In this document: piece after piece, positions 1 through 6,277 of the stretch
Numbering within the stretch: the stretch's first letter is position 1
How the letters are laid out: every line of letters begins with the position of its first letter
Assembly (NCBI GenBank): GCA_015657435.1
Contig: JADLKH010000005.1
Coordinates: 349,084 to 359,329, forward strand
Length of the DNA stretch: 10,246 bases
Source: Synergistales bacterium
Lineage (GTDB): Bacteria; Synergistota; Synergistia; Synergistales; 79-D21
Reading direction: 5' to 3'
Program-made: the position numbers and the translations under genes
Notes under the pieces: generated by a model
Told to the model about the DNA's origin: nothing
Databases searched by the model: none
The model's input: the letters and a program-made list of their open reading frames with translations, nothing else

Positions 1-1
1 C

Positions 2-946
2 ATGCCCGTAAACCTGAAAGGACGGAGTTTCCTGACACTAAGGGATTTCACGCCGGAAGAGATCGGATACCTTTTGCAGCTTTCTGCCGACCTGAAGGCA
101 AAGAAACGGATGGGAATCCGCGGAAACCTGATGTCCGGGAAAAACGTCGCCCTGATCTTTGAAAAGCCGTCGACCCGGACGCGCTGCGCGTTCACGGTGG
201 CCTGCATCGACGAAGGAGCTCACCCGGAATACCTGGGCAAGAACGACATCCAGCTTGGCCATAAGGAAGATGTCAAGGACACGGCAAGGGTCCTCGGCCG
301 CATGTTCGACGGGATCGAATTTCGGGGATTCAAGCAGAGCGTCGTCGAAGAACTGGCTCGCAGCAGCGGCGTGCCGGTCTGGAACGGTCTGACCGACACC
401 TACCACCCAACCCAGATCCTCGCCGATTTCCTGACGATCCAGGAGAATTTCGGCCATCTGAAGGGGATCCGTCTCGTTTATTGCGGGGACGGCCGCAACA
501 ACATGGCCAATTCCCTGATGATCGGATCCGCGAAAATGGGCGTCCACTTCGTCATCGCCGCCCCGAAATCCCTCTGGCCGGAGTCGGAACTTGTCGAAGC
601 CTGCCAGGCGATCGCAAAGGAAACCGGTGCAACGATCGAGTTCACGGAAGACGCTCTTTCGGCCGTGAAGGATGCCGACGCGATCTACACCGACGTATGG
701 GCATCCATGGGCGAAGAGGACAAGATGGCCGAGCGGGTGGCCCTCCTTTCTCCTTACCAGGTCAATGCGAAACTGATGGCGGCCACGGGAAAGGAAACCA
801 CGATCTTCCTGCACTGCCTGCCCGCGGTCAAGGGTAAGGAAGTGACCGAGGATGTCTTCGAATCGAGGAGCTCGAAGGTTTTCGACGAAGCCGAAAACCG
901 CCTGCACACGATCAAGGCGGTCATGGTCGCAACGCTGGGCAACTGA
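2..946 (+). CDS. argF: Ornithine carbamoyltransferase (OTC)
   Basis: Cytosolic enzyme that interconverts carbamoyl phosphate plus ornithine with citrulline plus phosphate. It serves arginine synthesis (ArgF) or, run backward, the arginine deiminase pathway (ArcB). The 314 residues match the family length. Visible motifs are STRTR at 57-61 (carbamoyl phosphate binding), HPTQ at 135-138, DVWASMG at 231-237 (the ornithine-closing SMG loop) and HCLPA at 271-275 with the substrate-binding Cys272. The N-terminus ([11 protein letters not shown]) is typical of full-length OTCs, so ATG at 2 is probably the true start, but the upstream ribosome-binding site lies outside the window. The gene ends 17 bases before a strong intrinsic terminator. 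The wording around GHKED and RGFKQ resembles both E. coli ArgF/ArgI and Pseudomonas ArcB, so anabolic versus catabolic use cannot be decided here. OTC identity is very secure. Confidence 0.96.
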   Translation: MPVNLKGRSFLTLRDFTPEEIGYLLQLSADLKAKKRMGIRGNLMSGKNVALIFEKPSTRTRCAFTVACIDEGAHPEYLGKNDIQLGHKEDVKDTARVLGRMFDGIEFRGFKQSVVEELARSSGVPVWNGLTDTYHPTQILADFLTIQENFGHLKGIRLVYCGDGRNNMANSLMIGSAKMGVHFVIAAPKSLWPESELVEACQAIAKETGATIEFTEDALSAVKDADAIYTDVWASMGEEDKMAERVALLSPYQVNAKLMAATGKETTIFLHCLPAVKGKEVTEDVFESRSSKVFDEAENRLHTIKAVMVATLGN

Positions 947-962
947 TTTTCGAAGCACGGGT

Positions 963-996
963 GGGGGATCGCCATGATGGCGATCCCCCCTTTTTT
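963..996 (+). terminator. Rho-independent terminator after argF
   Basis: A 12-bp GC-rich stem (963-974 paired with 978-989) with a 3-base TGA loop is followed after one C by six T residues at 991-996. This is a strong intrinsic terminator for argF. Read from the minus strand the same stem lies about 37 bases past the nikR stop but has no T-run after it, so it would be at most a transcription block for nikR. Confidence 0.93.
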
Positions 997-1025
997 CCGG
1001 GATAAATCGACCGCTGGGAAAAGGG

Positions 1026-1433
1026 TCAAAAAGGCGGCAAAAGGCTCGGCAACCCTACCCTGATGCAGCCAAGGGAAGAGGCCGCCTCGACAAAACGGTG
1101 GATTTCCTGCGTGGCCCCTCGTAGCAAGACGACTTCCATGCAGGTATCATGATCGATGTGGACGTGCGTTGTACAGACGATGCATTCGCCGAAATCATGC
1201 TGGAGCCGCGTGATTTCCCTGCTGGCGTCTCGGCTGTGGTGGTCGTAGGAAAAGGTGAAGGTTCCATAGGCTTCCCCTTCCTGGACTTCCCACATGGTCT
1301 GCCCGATATAGTCGCGAATGATCTGCCTGAGGGCGTCCGAACGGTTTTTCAGCTTCTTTTTTTCGATCCACCGATCGAATTCCCTGGCCAGGGATTCGGG
1401 CATGGAAACGCTGAAACGAACCATCTCTTCCAT
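1026..1433 (-). CDS. nikR: Nickel-responsive transcriptional regulator NikR
   Basis: A 135-residue DNA-binding metalloregulator that normally represses nickel uptake genes when Ni(II) is bound. The N-terminal ~50 residues form a ribbon-helix-helix domain (MVRFSVSMPESLAREFD start), and the rest is the ACT-like nickel-binding and tetramerisation domain. The four E. coli NikR nickel ligands (His76, His87, His89, Cys95) have counterparts here at His79, His90, His92 and Cys98, in the blocks LQHD, THVHIDH and CMEV, so metal sensing looks intact. ATG at 1433-1431 is chosen because GGAGGTG lies 7 bases upstream on the minus strand; the next Met (residue 4) is too far from it. It is convergent with argF and divergent from the amidase gene, with 40 bases between start codons. 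No nickel transporter, hydrogenase or urease is in the window, so its targets are not visible. Confidence 0.95.
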   Translation of the reverse strand: MEEMVRFSVSMPESLAREFDRWIEKKKLKNRSDALRQIIRDYIGQTMWEVQEGEAYGTFTFSYDHHSRDASREITRLQHDFGECIVCTTHVHIDHDTCMEVVLLRGATQEIHRFVEAASSLGCIRVGLPSLLPPF

Positions 1434-1440
1434 AAAACCG

Positions 1441-1447
1441 CACCTCC
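1441..1447 (-). promoter_or_regulatory. Ribosome-binding site of nikR
   Basis: GGAGGTG on the minus strand, 7 bases from the ATG at 1433. It sets the nikR start and leaves almost no untranslated space between nikR and the divergent amidase gene. Confidence 0.8.
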
Positions 1448-1454
1448 GTTACCC

Positions 1455-1464
1455 AGGAAGGAGG
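1455..1464 (+). promoter_or_regulatory. Ribosome-binding site of the amidase gene
   Basis: AGGAAGGAGG ends 9 bases before ATG at 1474. This fixes the start at 1474, although the frame stays open upstream to at least an ATG at 1318, which lies inside nikR on the other strand. Confidence 0.85.
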
Positions 1465-1473
1465 AAACCGGAA

Positions 1474-2271
1474 ATGCCGACTGTTCACGTTGCCGTCATT
1501 CAGATGAACAGCACTTCGGATTCACCCCTGGAACTCGCCTCCCAAGTGGAAGCCCGTCTCGCGGAGCTTCCCGACGAGGTCTCTCTTGTCATCTTACCAG
1601 AACTCTGGACGGTTTCCCGCTTCGACGAAACTCTCCCCGGGAAGGCCGAATTCAGCCCTTCGATCCTCGACCGCCTTTCATCCTGGGCACGAGGGCGCTT
1701 CTGCGCCATTCACTGCGGGAGTCTGCCGTGGGCCGAAAACAACCGCCTCACCAACCGCTCGGCTTTCGTCGGTGAGGATGGAAGGACCGTCGCCCGGTAC
1801 GACAAGGCTCATCTGATCCCGATGATGAACGAACCCTCCTTTTTCGAACCCGGGGACGGAGCGCCGCCTTTCCTCTGGAGAGGGGCCCTCTGGGGAAACG
1901 CCATCTGCTATGACATTCGCTTTCCCGAATATATCCGGAGCATCGTCCTGGCGGGTGCCCAGATCCTCCTTATTCCCGCAGCCTGGCCGGAAAGCCGAGT
2001 AGAGCACTGGAGGACCCTCCTGCGGGCCAGGGCTATCGAGAACCAGGTCTTTACGATTGCCTGCAACCGGAGCGGCGTTTCGGGGGGAACGGTTTTCGGC
2101 GGGCACTCCATGGGAATCGCTCCGGACGGATCTCTCCTGGCGGAAGCGGGCTCGGAGGATGAAACCCTTCTCCTGGAAATCGAGCCCTGGGAGGTCAATC
2201 GGGTTCGGAAAGCCTTTCCCGTGCTCGAAAGCCGACGACGGAATCTCTACTCCCTGGTCTCCTCGATTTGA
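1474..2271 (+). CDS. Carbon-nitrogen hydrolase (nitrilase superfamily; omega-amidase / MtnU-like)
   Basis: A 265-residue cytosolic amidase of the nitrilase superfamily. The Glu-Lys-Cys triad is visible: Glu43 in LPELW, Lys111 in YDKAHL and Cys145 in ICYDIRFPE. The block RARAIENQ at 184-191 is also family-typical. The overall wording (KAHLIPMMNE, AAWPESRVEHW, FGGHSMGIAPDG) resembles MtnU/YkrU and Nit2/YafV omega-amidases, which hydrolyse alpha-keto acid amides such as ketoglutaramate or ketoglutaramate-like transamination products. The true substrate cannot be read from sequence. It diverges from nikR and lies 79 bases upstream of nadE on the same strand. Because the glutaminase domain of glutamine-dependent NAD synthetases belongs to the same superfamily, a role as ammonia donor to NadE is a possible but weaker alternative. 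Family call is secure; substrate is not. Confidence 0.92.
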   Translation: MPTVHVAVIQMNSTSDSPLELASQVEARLAELPDEVSLVILPELWTVSRFDETLPGKAEFSPSILDRLSSWARGRFCAIHCGSLPWAENNRLTNRSAFVGEDGRTVARYDKAHLIPMMNEPSFFEPGDGAPPFLWRGALWGNAICYDIRFPEYIRSIVLAGAQILLIPAAWPESRVEHWRTLLRARAIENQVFTIACNRSGVSGGTVFGGHSMGIAPDGSLLAEAGSEDETLLLEIEPWEVNRVRKAFPVLESRRRNLYSLVSSI

Positions 2272-2300
2272 GGAAAAAACCGAAGGGGCAAGGGGCGATA

Positions 2301-2309
2301 TGCTAGAAT
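2301..2309 (+). promoter_or_regulatory. Possible extended -10 promoter element before nadE
   Basis: TGCTAGAAT matches the TGnTAnAAT extended -10 pattern. No good -35 hexamer is found about 17 bases upstream. The 79-base gap before nadE is long enough for an internal promoter, and no terminator separates it from the amidase gene. Weak prediction. Confidence 0.3.
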
Positions 2310-2350
2310 GTTTCTGGCTTTAACCTTTTCTGTCGGGAGAAATGAGACAA

Positions 2351-3091
2351 ATGCCTACCTTTTACCGTAACCCCTCAATCCTGCTTCAGTCCATCGAGAC
2401 CTGGCTCGCCGAGAGACTCCAAACGGCGGGGAACAAAGGCGGCATCGTCGGATTGAGCGGAGGGATCGATTCCGCAGTTGTCGCCGCAATCCTGAAGCGA
2501 ATCTGCGGAGACCGGATGCTGGCGGTCATCATGCCCTGCCACAGCCAACCCGAAGACCGCCTCCATGCTGAACTGGTCGCCCGCCGTTTCCAGATCCCCC
2601 TCCACACCGTTGACCTGACAGCCGCCTACGACATCCTCATCTCTGCGCTGTCCGCGGAAACGGACACAGGCAACGCACTGGCGCGGGCCAACCTGAAACC
2701 CCGCCTAAGGATGAGCGCCCTCTATTATCTAGCCCAGGAGAAAAATCTCCTCGTATGCGGAACGGGAAACCGGATCGAACTCACCGTCGGCTATTTCACC
2801 AAATACGGGGATTCTGGAGTCGACCTCCTTCCGCTCGGTGATCTTATCAAAGGCGAGGTGCGGGAACTGGCCGGCTTTTTGGACATCCCCGCGGCCATCA
2901 TTGAAAAACCCCCTTCGGCCGGGCTATGGCAAGGGCAGACGGATGAGACCGAAATGGGGGTCACATACGATGAACTTGACCGTTACCTGGCGCTGGGGCA
3001 AGGTTCGGAAAAGGTCCGGGATTTCGTGGAACGCGCTCGCGCCCGTTCCGAACACAAGAGAAATACGCCACCCGTTTGCCGGATTGGCTAG
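2351..3091 (+). CDS. nadE: NH3-dependent NAD+ synthetase
   Basis: Catalyses the last step of NAD synthesis: deamido-NAD plus ATP plus ammonia gives NAD, AMP and pyrophosphate. In numbering from ATG 2351 the ATP-pyrophosphatase P-loop SGGIDSA is at 36-42, GTGNRIE at 137-143, the GYFTKYGDSG region from 147 and the KPPSAGLWQGQTDE loop from 186. At 246 residues it is the short synthetase-only form, with no fused glutaminase domain, so it needs free ammonia or a separate donor. An ATG at 2342 in the same frame would add three residues, but GGGAG at 2335-2339 is only 2 bases from it. From 2351 the spacing is 11 bases, a little long but workable, so 2351 is preferred. yebC starts 32 bases downstream, consistent with one transcript. 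Confidence 0.94.
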   Translation: MPTFYRNPSILLQSIETWLAERLQTAGNKGGIVGLSGGIDSAVVAAILKRICGDRMLAVIMPCHSQPEDRLHAELVARRFQIPLHTVDLTAAYDILISALSAETDTGNALARANLKPRLRMSALYYLAQEKNLLVCGTGNRIELTVGYFTKYGDSGVDLLPLGDLIKGEVRELAGFLDIPAAIIEKPPSAGLWQGQTDETEMGVTYDELDRYLALGQGSEKVRDFVERARARSEHKRNTPPVCRIG

Positions 3092-3123
3092 ACGAAACAA
3101 GCATGCTGAAGAGGTGATCATTC

Positions 3124-3879
3124 ATGTCAGGACATTCAAAGTGGGCAAACATCAAGCATAGGAAGGGCGCCCAGGACGCAAAGAAAGGGGCGGTCTTCCA
3201 GAAACTCGCCAAGTTCATCATCGTTGCTGCCCGTGAAGGCGGGGGAGACCCGAACGCCAATTTCCGCCTGAAAACCGCCATCGAAAAGGCTCGCGAATAC
3301 AACATGCCGATGGACAATATCGACCGCGCCATCAAACGGGGCACAGGTGAGATCGAAGGAGCCCTCTACGAAGAAATCACCTATGAAGGATTCGGTCCCG
3401 CCGGGATTGCGATTCTGGTGGAAACTCTTACGGACAATCGGAATCGGACCAGTGCGGACATGCGCTCCCTGTTTTCCAGGAACGGAGGCAACATGGGGGA
3501 AGCGGGCTCCGTTGGCTGGATGTTCGAAAGGCGAGGGGTGCTCAGTGTCACCGGGAAGGGACTCGATGAGGAAAAACTCATGGAAGCCTCCATCGAGGGC
3601 GGCGCAGATGACCTGATTCCGGATGGAGAACAAGGCTACACGGTTTATTGCGATCCCTCCTCACTTTCAGGAGTGAAGGAAGCCCTAAAAGCCAAAGGCT
3701 ACGCCATCGAGACTACCGAGGTCAGCATGGTGCCCAAGAATACCGTGGAGATCAGCAAAAAGGAAGACGCCGCGAAAGTCTTGAGGCTCATGGAGATTCT
3801 GGAAGACCATGACGATGTCCAGAACGTCTACGGCAATTTCGATATCCCCGACGAGGTGATGGAGGCCATTGCCGGCTGA
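3124..3879 (+). CDS. yebC: YebC/TACO1 family protein
   Basis: A 251-residue cytosolic protein of the YebC/PmpR/TACO1 family, with the full family length. The N-terminal signature MSGHSKWANIKHRKG (1-15) is unmistakable. The middle domain carries YEGFGPAGIA (88-97) and NRNRTSADMR (106-115), and the C-terminal LEDHDDVQNVYGN (226-238) is also conserved. The family was long called a transcriptional regulator; more recent work on YebC/YeeI and mitochondrial TACO1 supports a role on ribosomes that stall at proline-rich stretches. GAGGTGAT at 3111-3118 lies 5 bases before the ATG. Its position immediately before ruvC is common in bacteria and does not prove a role in recombination. Its last codons overlap the ruvC start by 11 bases. 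Confidence 0.96.
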   Translation: MSGHSKWANIKHRKGAQDAKKGAVFQKLAKFIIVAAREGGGDPNANFRLKTAIEKAREYNMPMDNIDRAIKRGTGEIEGALYEEITYEGFGPAGIAILVETLTDNRNRTSADMRSLFSRNGGNMGEAGSVGWMFERRGVLSVTGKGLDEEKLMEASIEGGADDLIPDGEQGYTVYCDPSSLSGVKEALKAKGYAIETTEVSMVPKNTVEISKKEDAAKVLRLMEILEDHDDVQNVYGNFDIPDEVMEAIAG

Positions 3880-4402
3880 TCGCGGGTCAGTCCGCTGCCT
3901 CGGGATCGACCCTGGAATCGGACGACTGGGATTCGGGCTGGTTCTCCAGACGGGAACCAGCCTGAATGCAGTGGAATATGGCTGTCTGGAAACACGCCCC
4001 GGCGAGGACCTGCCCAAGCGTCTCCTGGTTCTTTTTTCCTCGCTCGGAGAAATTGTCGACCGTCTCGCTCCCGATATCTTCGCCGTGGAACGGCTTTTTT
4101 TCGGAAGGAACACGACAACCGCGGAAGCCGTCTGGCAGGCAAGGGGAGTGGTGCTCCTGCTGGCGGCTCAGCGCGGGCTAGACCTCTACCAGCCCAAACC
4201 TGCGGAAGTGAAAATGGCCGTAGCCGGAACCGGCTCCGCGACCAAGACACAAGTTCAGCGTATGGTTTGCGAAATTCTGCGCCTCGGTGCTTTGCCGAAG
4301 CCGGATGATGCAGCCGATGCCCTGGCGATCGCCATGACCGGGCTTGCCATGCACGCCGCGGAATCCCGAATCCGCGCCTTGGAGGGACGGACGCCATGCT
4401 GA
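3869..4402 (+). CDS. ruvC: Crossover junction endodeoxyribonuclease RuvC
   Basis: Holliday-junction resolvase that nicks symmetric strands of four-way junctions delivered by RuvAB. The 177 residues fit the family. By comparison with E. coli RuvC (Asp7, Glu66, Asp138, Asp141) the four metal-binding acids are Asp14 in LGIDPG, Glu74 in FAVERLFF, and Asp147 and Asp150 in DDAADALAIA, so the RNase H-like active site is complete. The start is a TTG at 3869: the frame has a stop at 3857-3859, and no ATG, GTG or other TTG occurs before the catalytic LGIDPG. GAGGTGAT at 3853-3860 and GGAGG at 3861-3865 serve as ribosome-binding site. The start lies inside the end of yebC (11-base overlap), and the gene end overlaps ruvA by 7 bases, which suggests translational coupling. 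Confidence 0.95.
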   Translation: MPADRGSVRCLGIDPGIGRLGFGLVLQTGTSLNAVEYGCLETRPGEDLPKRLLVLFSSLGEIVDRLAPDIFAVERLFFGRNTTTAEAVWQARGVVLLLAAQRGLDLYQPKPAEVKMAVAGTGSATKTQVQRMVCEILRLGALPKPDDAADALAIAMTGLAMHAAESRIRALEGRTPC

Positions 4403-5010
4403 GAAGCATCTACGGACAGGTTCTCCAGGTTCAGGAAGAGGCGGTGGTCCTGGACGTCAACGGGCTGGGGATCGAAGCCCATTGCAGCCGACGGGCCGCT
4501 GAATCGTGCGTTGAAGGGGAGATGGCCAGAATCCAGACCTTCCTCCTCATCAATGAATCCGGGGTTTCCCTTTTCGGATTCGCCGACGACGAAGAGAGAA
4601 GGCTTTTTCTAGAACTTCTTGCCGTCAAGGGGGTGGGAGGCCGGATGGCCATGAGCCTCCTGAGGGCCGAATCTCCCAAGGCCCTTGTCAAGGCTATCCT
4701 CTCCGCCGATATGGGGACACTCACAAGAATCCCGGGAATCGGCCGCAAGACAGCCGAAAGGCTCTGTTTCGAGCTCCGGGAGAGGCTTTCAAAAAACTTC
4801 CCAGTTTTTTCCGGAGATGGGGTCGAGCAACCTCCTTCCCCTGCGGAAAACGAGGTTGTCGAAGCCTTGATCGGCCTCGGTTTCTCACGGCATGAGGCAT
4901 CGGCCGCCGTTCGCTCGGCAATAGGCCAGACGGGGGAGAAAGCCCGTGAAGAAGAGGTTCTGGAAGCCGCCTTGCGCCTGTTGAACCGGATCAGGGGTGA
5001 GCGCCGATGA
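4396..5010 (+). CDS. ruvA: Holliday junction branch migration protein RuvA
   Basis: Tetrameric junction-binding subunit that loads RuvB rings on opposite arms. Of 204 residues, about 1-63 form the OB-fold domain I ([10 protein letters not shown] start). Domain II holds two helix-hairpin-helix motifs, [13 protein letters not shown] at 77-89 and [12 protein letters not shown] at 112-123. A linker around 138-150 leads to domain III (about 152-199), the RuvB-contacting helical bundle with [18 protein letters not shown] at 4381-4386 lies 9 bases before the ATG. The gene overlaps ruvC by 7 bases and ruvB by 4 (ATGA). Confidence 0.96.
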   Translation: MLRSIYGQVLQVQEEAVVLDVNGLGIEAHCSRRAAESCVEGEMARIQTFLLINESGVSLFGFADDEERRLFLELLAVKGVGGRMAMSLLRAESPKALVKAILSADMGTLTRIPGIGRKTAERLCFELRERLSKNFPVFSGDGVEQPPSPAENEVVEALIGLGFSRHEASAAVRSAIGQTGEKAREEEVLEAALRLLNRIRGERR

Positions 5011-6050
5011 ACCATGAACCGAACCGCATCATCGAACCTCCGCGACTTGCCGGGGAAACCGACAGCCTTTCCCTGAGACCACAGAGACTCAATGACTTCA
5101 TCGGGCAGAAATCCTTGAGGGAAAAACTTCGGATTTATATTGGAGCCGCCCGGATGAGAAACGAGCCTCTTGATCACCTCCTCTTCTTCGGCCCTCCAGG
5201 ATTGGGGAAAACCACTCTCGCGGGAATCATCGCGAACGAGATGTCGGGAAACCTGAAGGTTACCACCGGCCCGGCCCTCGAAAGAGCCGGCGACCTGGCG
5301 GCGCTTTTGTCCAACCTTCAGGCCGGCGACGTCCTGTTCATCGACGAGATTCACCGCCTTTCTCCCAATGTCGAGGAAATCCTTTACCCGTCTATGGAGG
5401 ATTACTCACTGGACATTGTTGTGGGGAAGGGACCTTTCGCCCGAAGCATTCGCCTCACCCTTCCGCCCTTCACGCTGATCGGTGCGACGACGCGACTGGG
5501 CTTGCTCACCTCTCCCCTGAGGGCGCGTTTCGGCATCGTGGAGGCGCTGGATCTCTACGACGCAGAGGAACTTTCCGAGATCGTCCGACGCGGAGCCTGC
5601 GTGATGAAGATCGAGGTTCACCCTTCCGCGGCAATGGAAATCGCCCTGCGTTCCAGGGGAACTCCTCGAGTGGCAATACGCCTGCTGAAGCGAGTGCGGG
5701 ACGTTGCCGCGGTCGGCAATCACCCCCTGATCGACGCCCCGCTCGCGAGAAGTGCCCTCGAAATGCTTTCCATCGACCATTCGGGGTTGGACGAGGGAGA
5801 CAGGAAACTGCTCAGGGCCCTGATCGAGCTTTTCTCAGGCGGTCCCGTCGGGCTGGCGACCCTGGCTGCCGCGCTGAACGAAGAGCAGCAGACCGTGGAG
5901 GATATCTATGAACCTTTCCTGATCCGCAAGGGGCTGATCGAGCGGACTCCGCGGGGCAGACGGGCTACTCCGGCCGCTTTCGAGTACCTCGGGCTATCCG
6001 CTCCGATGGGCTATACCCGGCAGATGAGCCTTCTAGAGGAAATCGAATGA
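5007..6050 (+). CDS. ruvB: Holliday junction branch migration DNA helicase RuvB
   Basis: AAA+ ATPase motor that pulls DNA through the RuvA-junction complex. It is 347 residues, the usual length. Walker A is GPPGLGKTT at 62-70, Walker B FIDEIH at 111-116, sensor 1 GATTR at 159-163, the likely arginine finger Arg174 in LRARFG, and sensor 2 RGTPRVA at 217-223. The C-terminal winged-helix domain spans about 255-335. All catalytic motifs are intact. AGGGGTGA at 4993-5000 lies 6 bases before the ATG, which overlaps the ruvA stop by 4 bases. The gene ends in another ATGA overlap with the next gene. Confidence 0.98.
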   Translation: MNHEPNRIIEPPRLAGETDSLSLRPQRLNDFIGQKSLREKLRIYIGAARMRNEPLDHLLFFGPPGLGKTTLAGIIANEMSGNLKVTTGPALERAGDLAALLSNLQAGDVLFIDEIHRLSPNVEEILYPSMEDYSLDIVVGKGPFARSIRLTLPPFTLIGATTRLGLLTSPLRARFGIVEALDLYDAEELSEIVRRGACVMKIEVHPSAAMEIALRSRGTPRVAIRLLKRVRDVAAVGNHPLIDAPLARSALEMLSIDHSGLDEGDRKLLRALIELFSGGPVGLATLAAALNEEQQTVEDIYEPFLIRKGLIERTPRGRRATPAAFEYLGLSAPMGYTRQMSLLEEIE

Positions 6051-6277
6051 ACCTGACCTCTTTCGGCAAGTTCCTTGTTTTTTCCGGAATTCTCCTGACT
6101 CTTCTTGGAGGGCTCCTGCTGTTGGCGGCCAAAGCGGGCATTCCGCTCGGGAGATTGCCGGGGGACTTCTCTTTTCGGGGAAAGCATTTCTTTCTTTTTG
6201 CACCGATCGGAACCATGATCCTCGTCAGCCTCGTGCTGACAATCCTAGTGAACCTGTTCCTGAGGTGGTCGAAGTGA
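6047..6277 (+). CDS. DUF2905 small membrane protein
   Basis: A 76-residue protein with two predicted membrane helices (about 5-28 and 48-73) joined by a short loop that carries the family signature GRLPGDF at 35-41. This matches the DUF2905 family, whose function is unknown. AGAGGA at 6035-6040 lies 6 bases before the ATG, and the start overlaps the ruvB stop by 4 bases; its own stop overlaps the GTG of the next gene by 4. The embedding between a DNA helicase and a secreted cell-wall protein does not itself show a function, but as a membrane protein a link to the SpoIID-like neighbour is more natural than one to RuvB. That link is inference. Confidence 0.88.
   Translation: MNLTSFGKFLVFSGILLTLLGGLLLLAAKAGIPLGRLPGDFSFRGKHFFLFAPIGTMILVSLVLTILVNLFLRWSK
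6262..6268 (+). promoter_or_regulatory. Ribosome-binding site deciding the GTG start of the SpoIID-like gene
   Basis: GAGGTGG lies 5 bases before GTG at 6274. An in-frame GTG at 6265 falls inside this site and so cannot use it, which makes 6274 the likely start. Confidence 0.75.

Noticed and set aside
38..958. Long minus-strand open frame (306 codons) opposite argF
   Set aside because: It lies fully opposite a gene with clear OTC motifs, its translation shows no recognisable family, and it runs through the terminator-side end of argF. It is a frame shadow in GC-rich coding DNA.
947..1025. Small gene or RNA between argF and nikR
   Set aside because: Apart from the terminator hairpin the 79 bases show no start with ribosome-binding site and no recognisable RNA fold.
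1318..1473. 52-residue N-terminal extension of the amidase
   Set aside because: It would overlap nikR antisense, and a strong ribosome-binding site with ideal spacing precedes ATG 1474, where the usual nitrilase N-terminus begins (HVAVIQMNS).
2256..2280. Possible terminator at the end of the amidase gene
   Set aside because: Only a 5-bp stem (TCCTC...GAGGA) followed by A residues instead of T; not a terminator on the plus strand.
4431..5354. Minus-strand open frame (307 codons) opposite ruvA and ruvB
   Set aside because: Its translation is low-complexity and Ser/Arg-rich with no family motif, while the plus strand encodes complete RuvA and RuvB.
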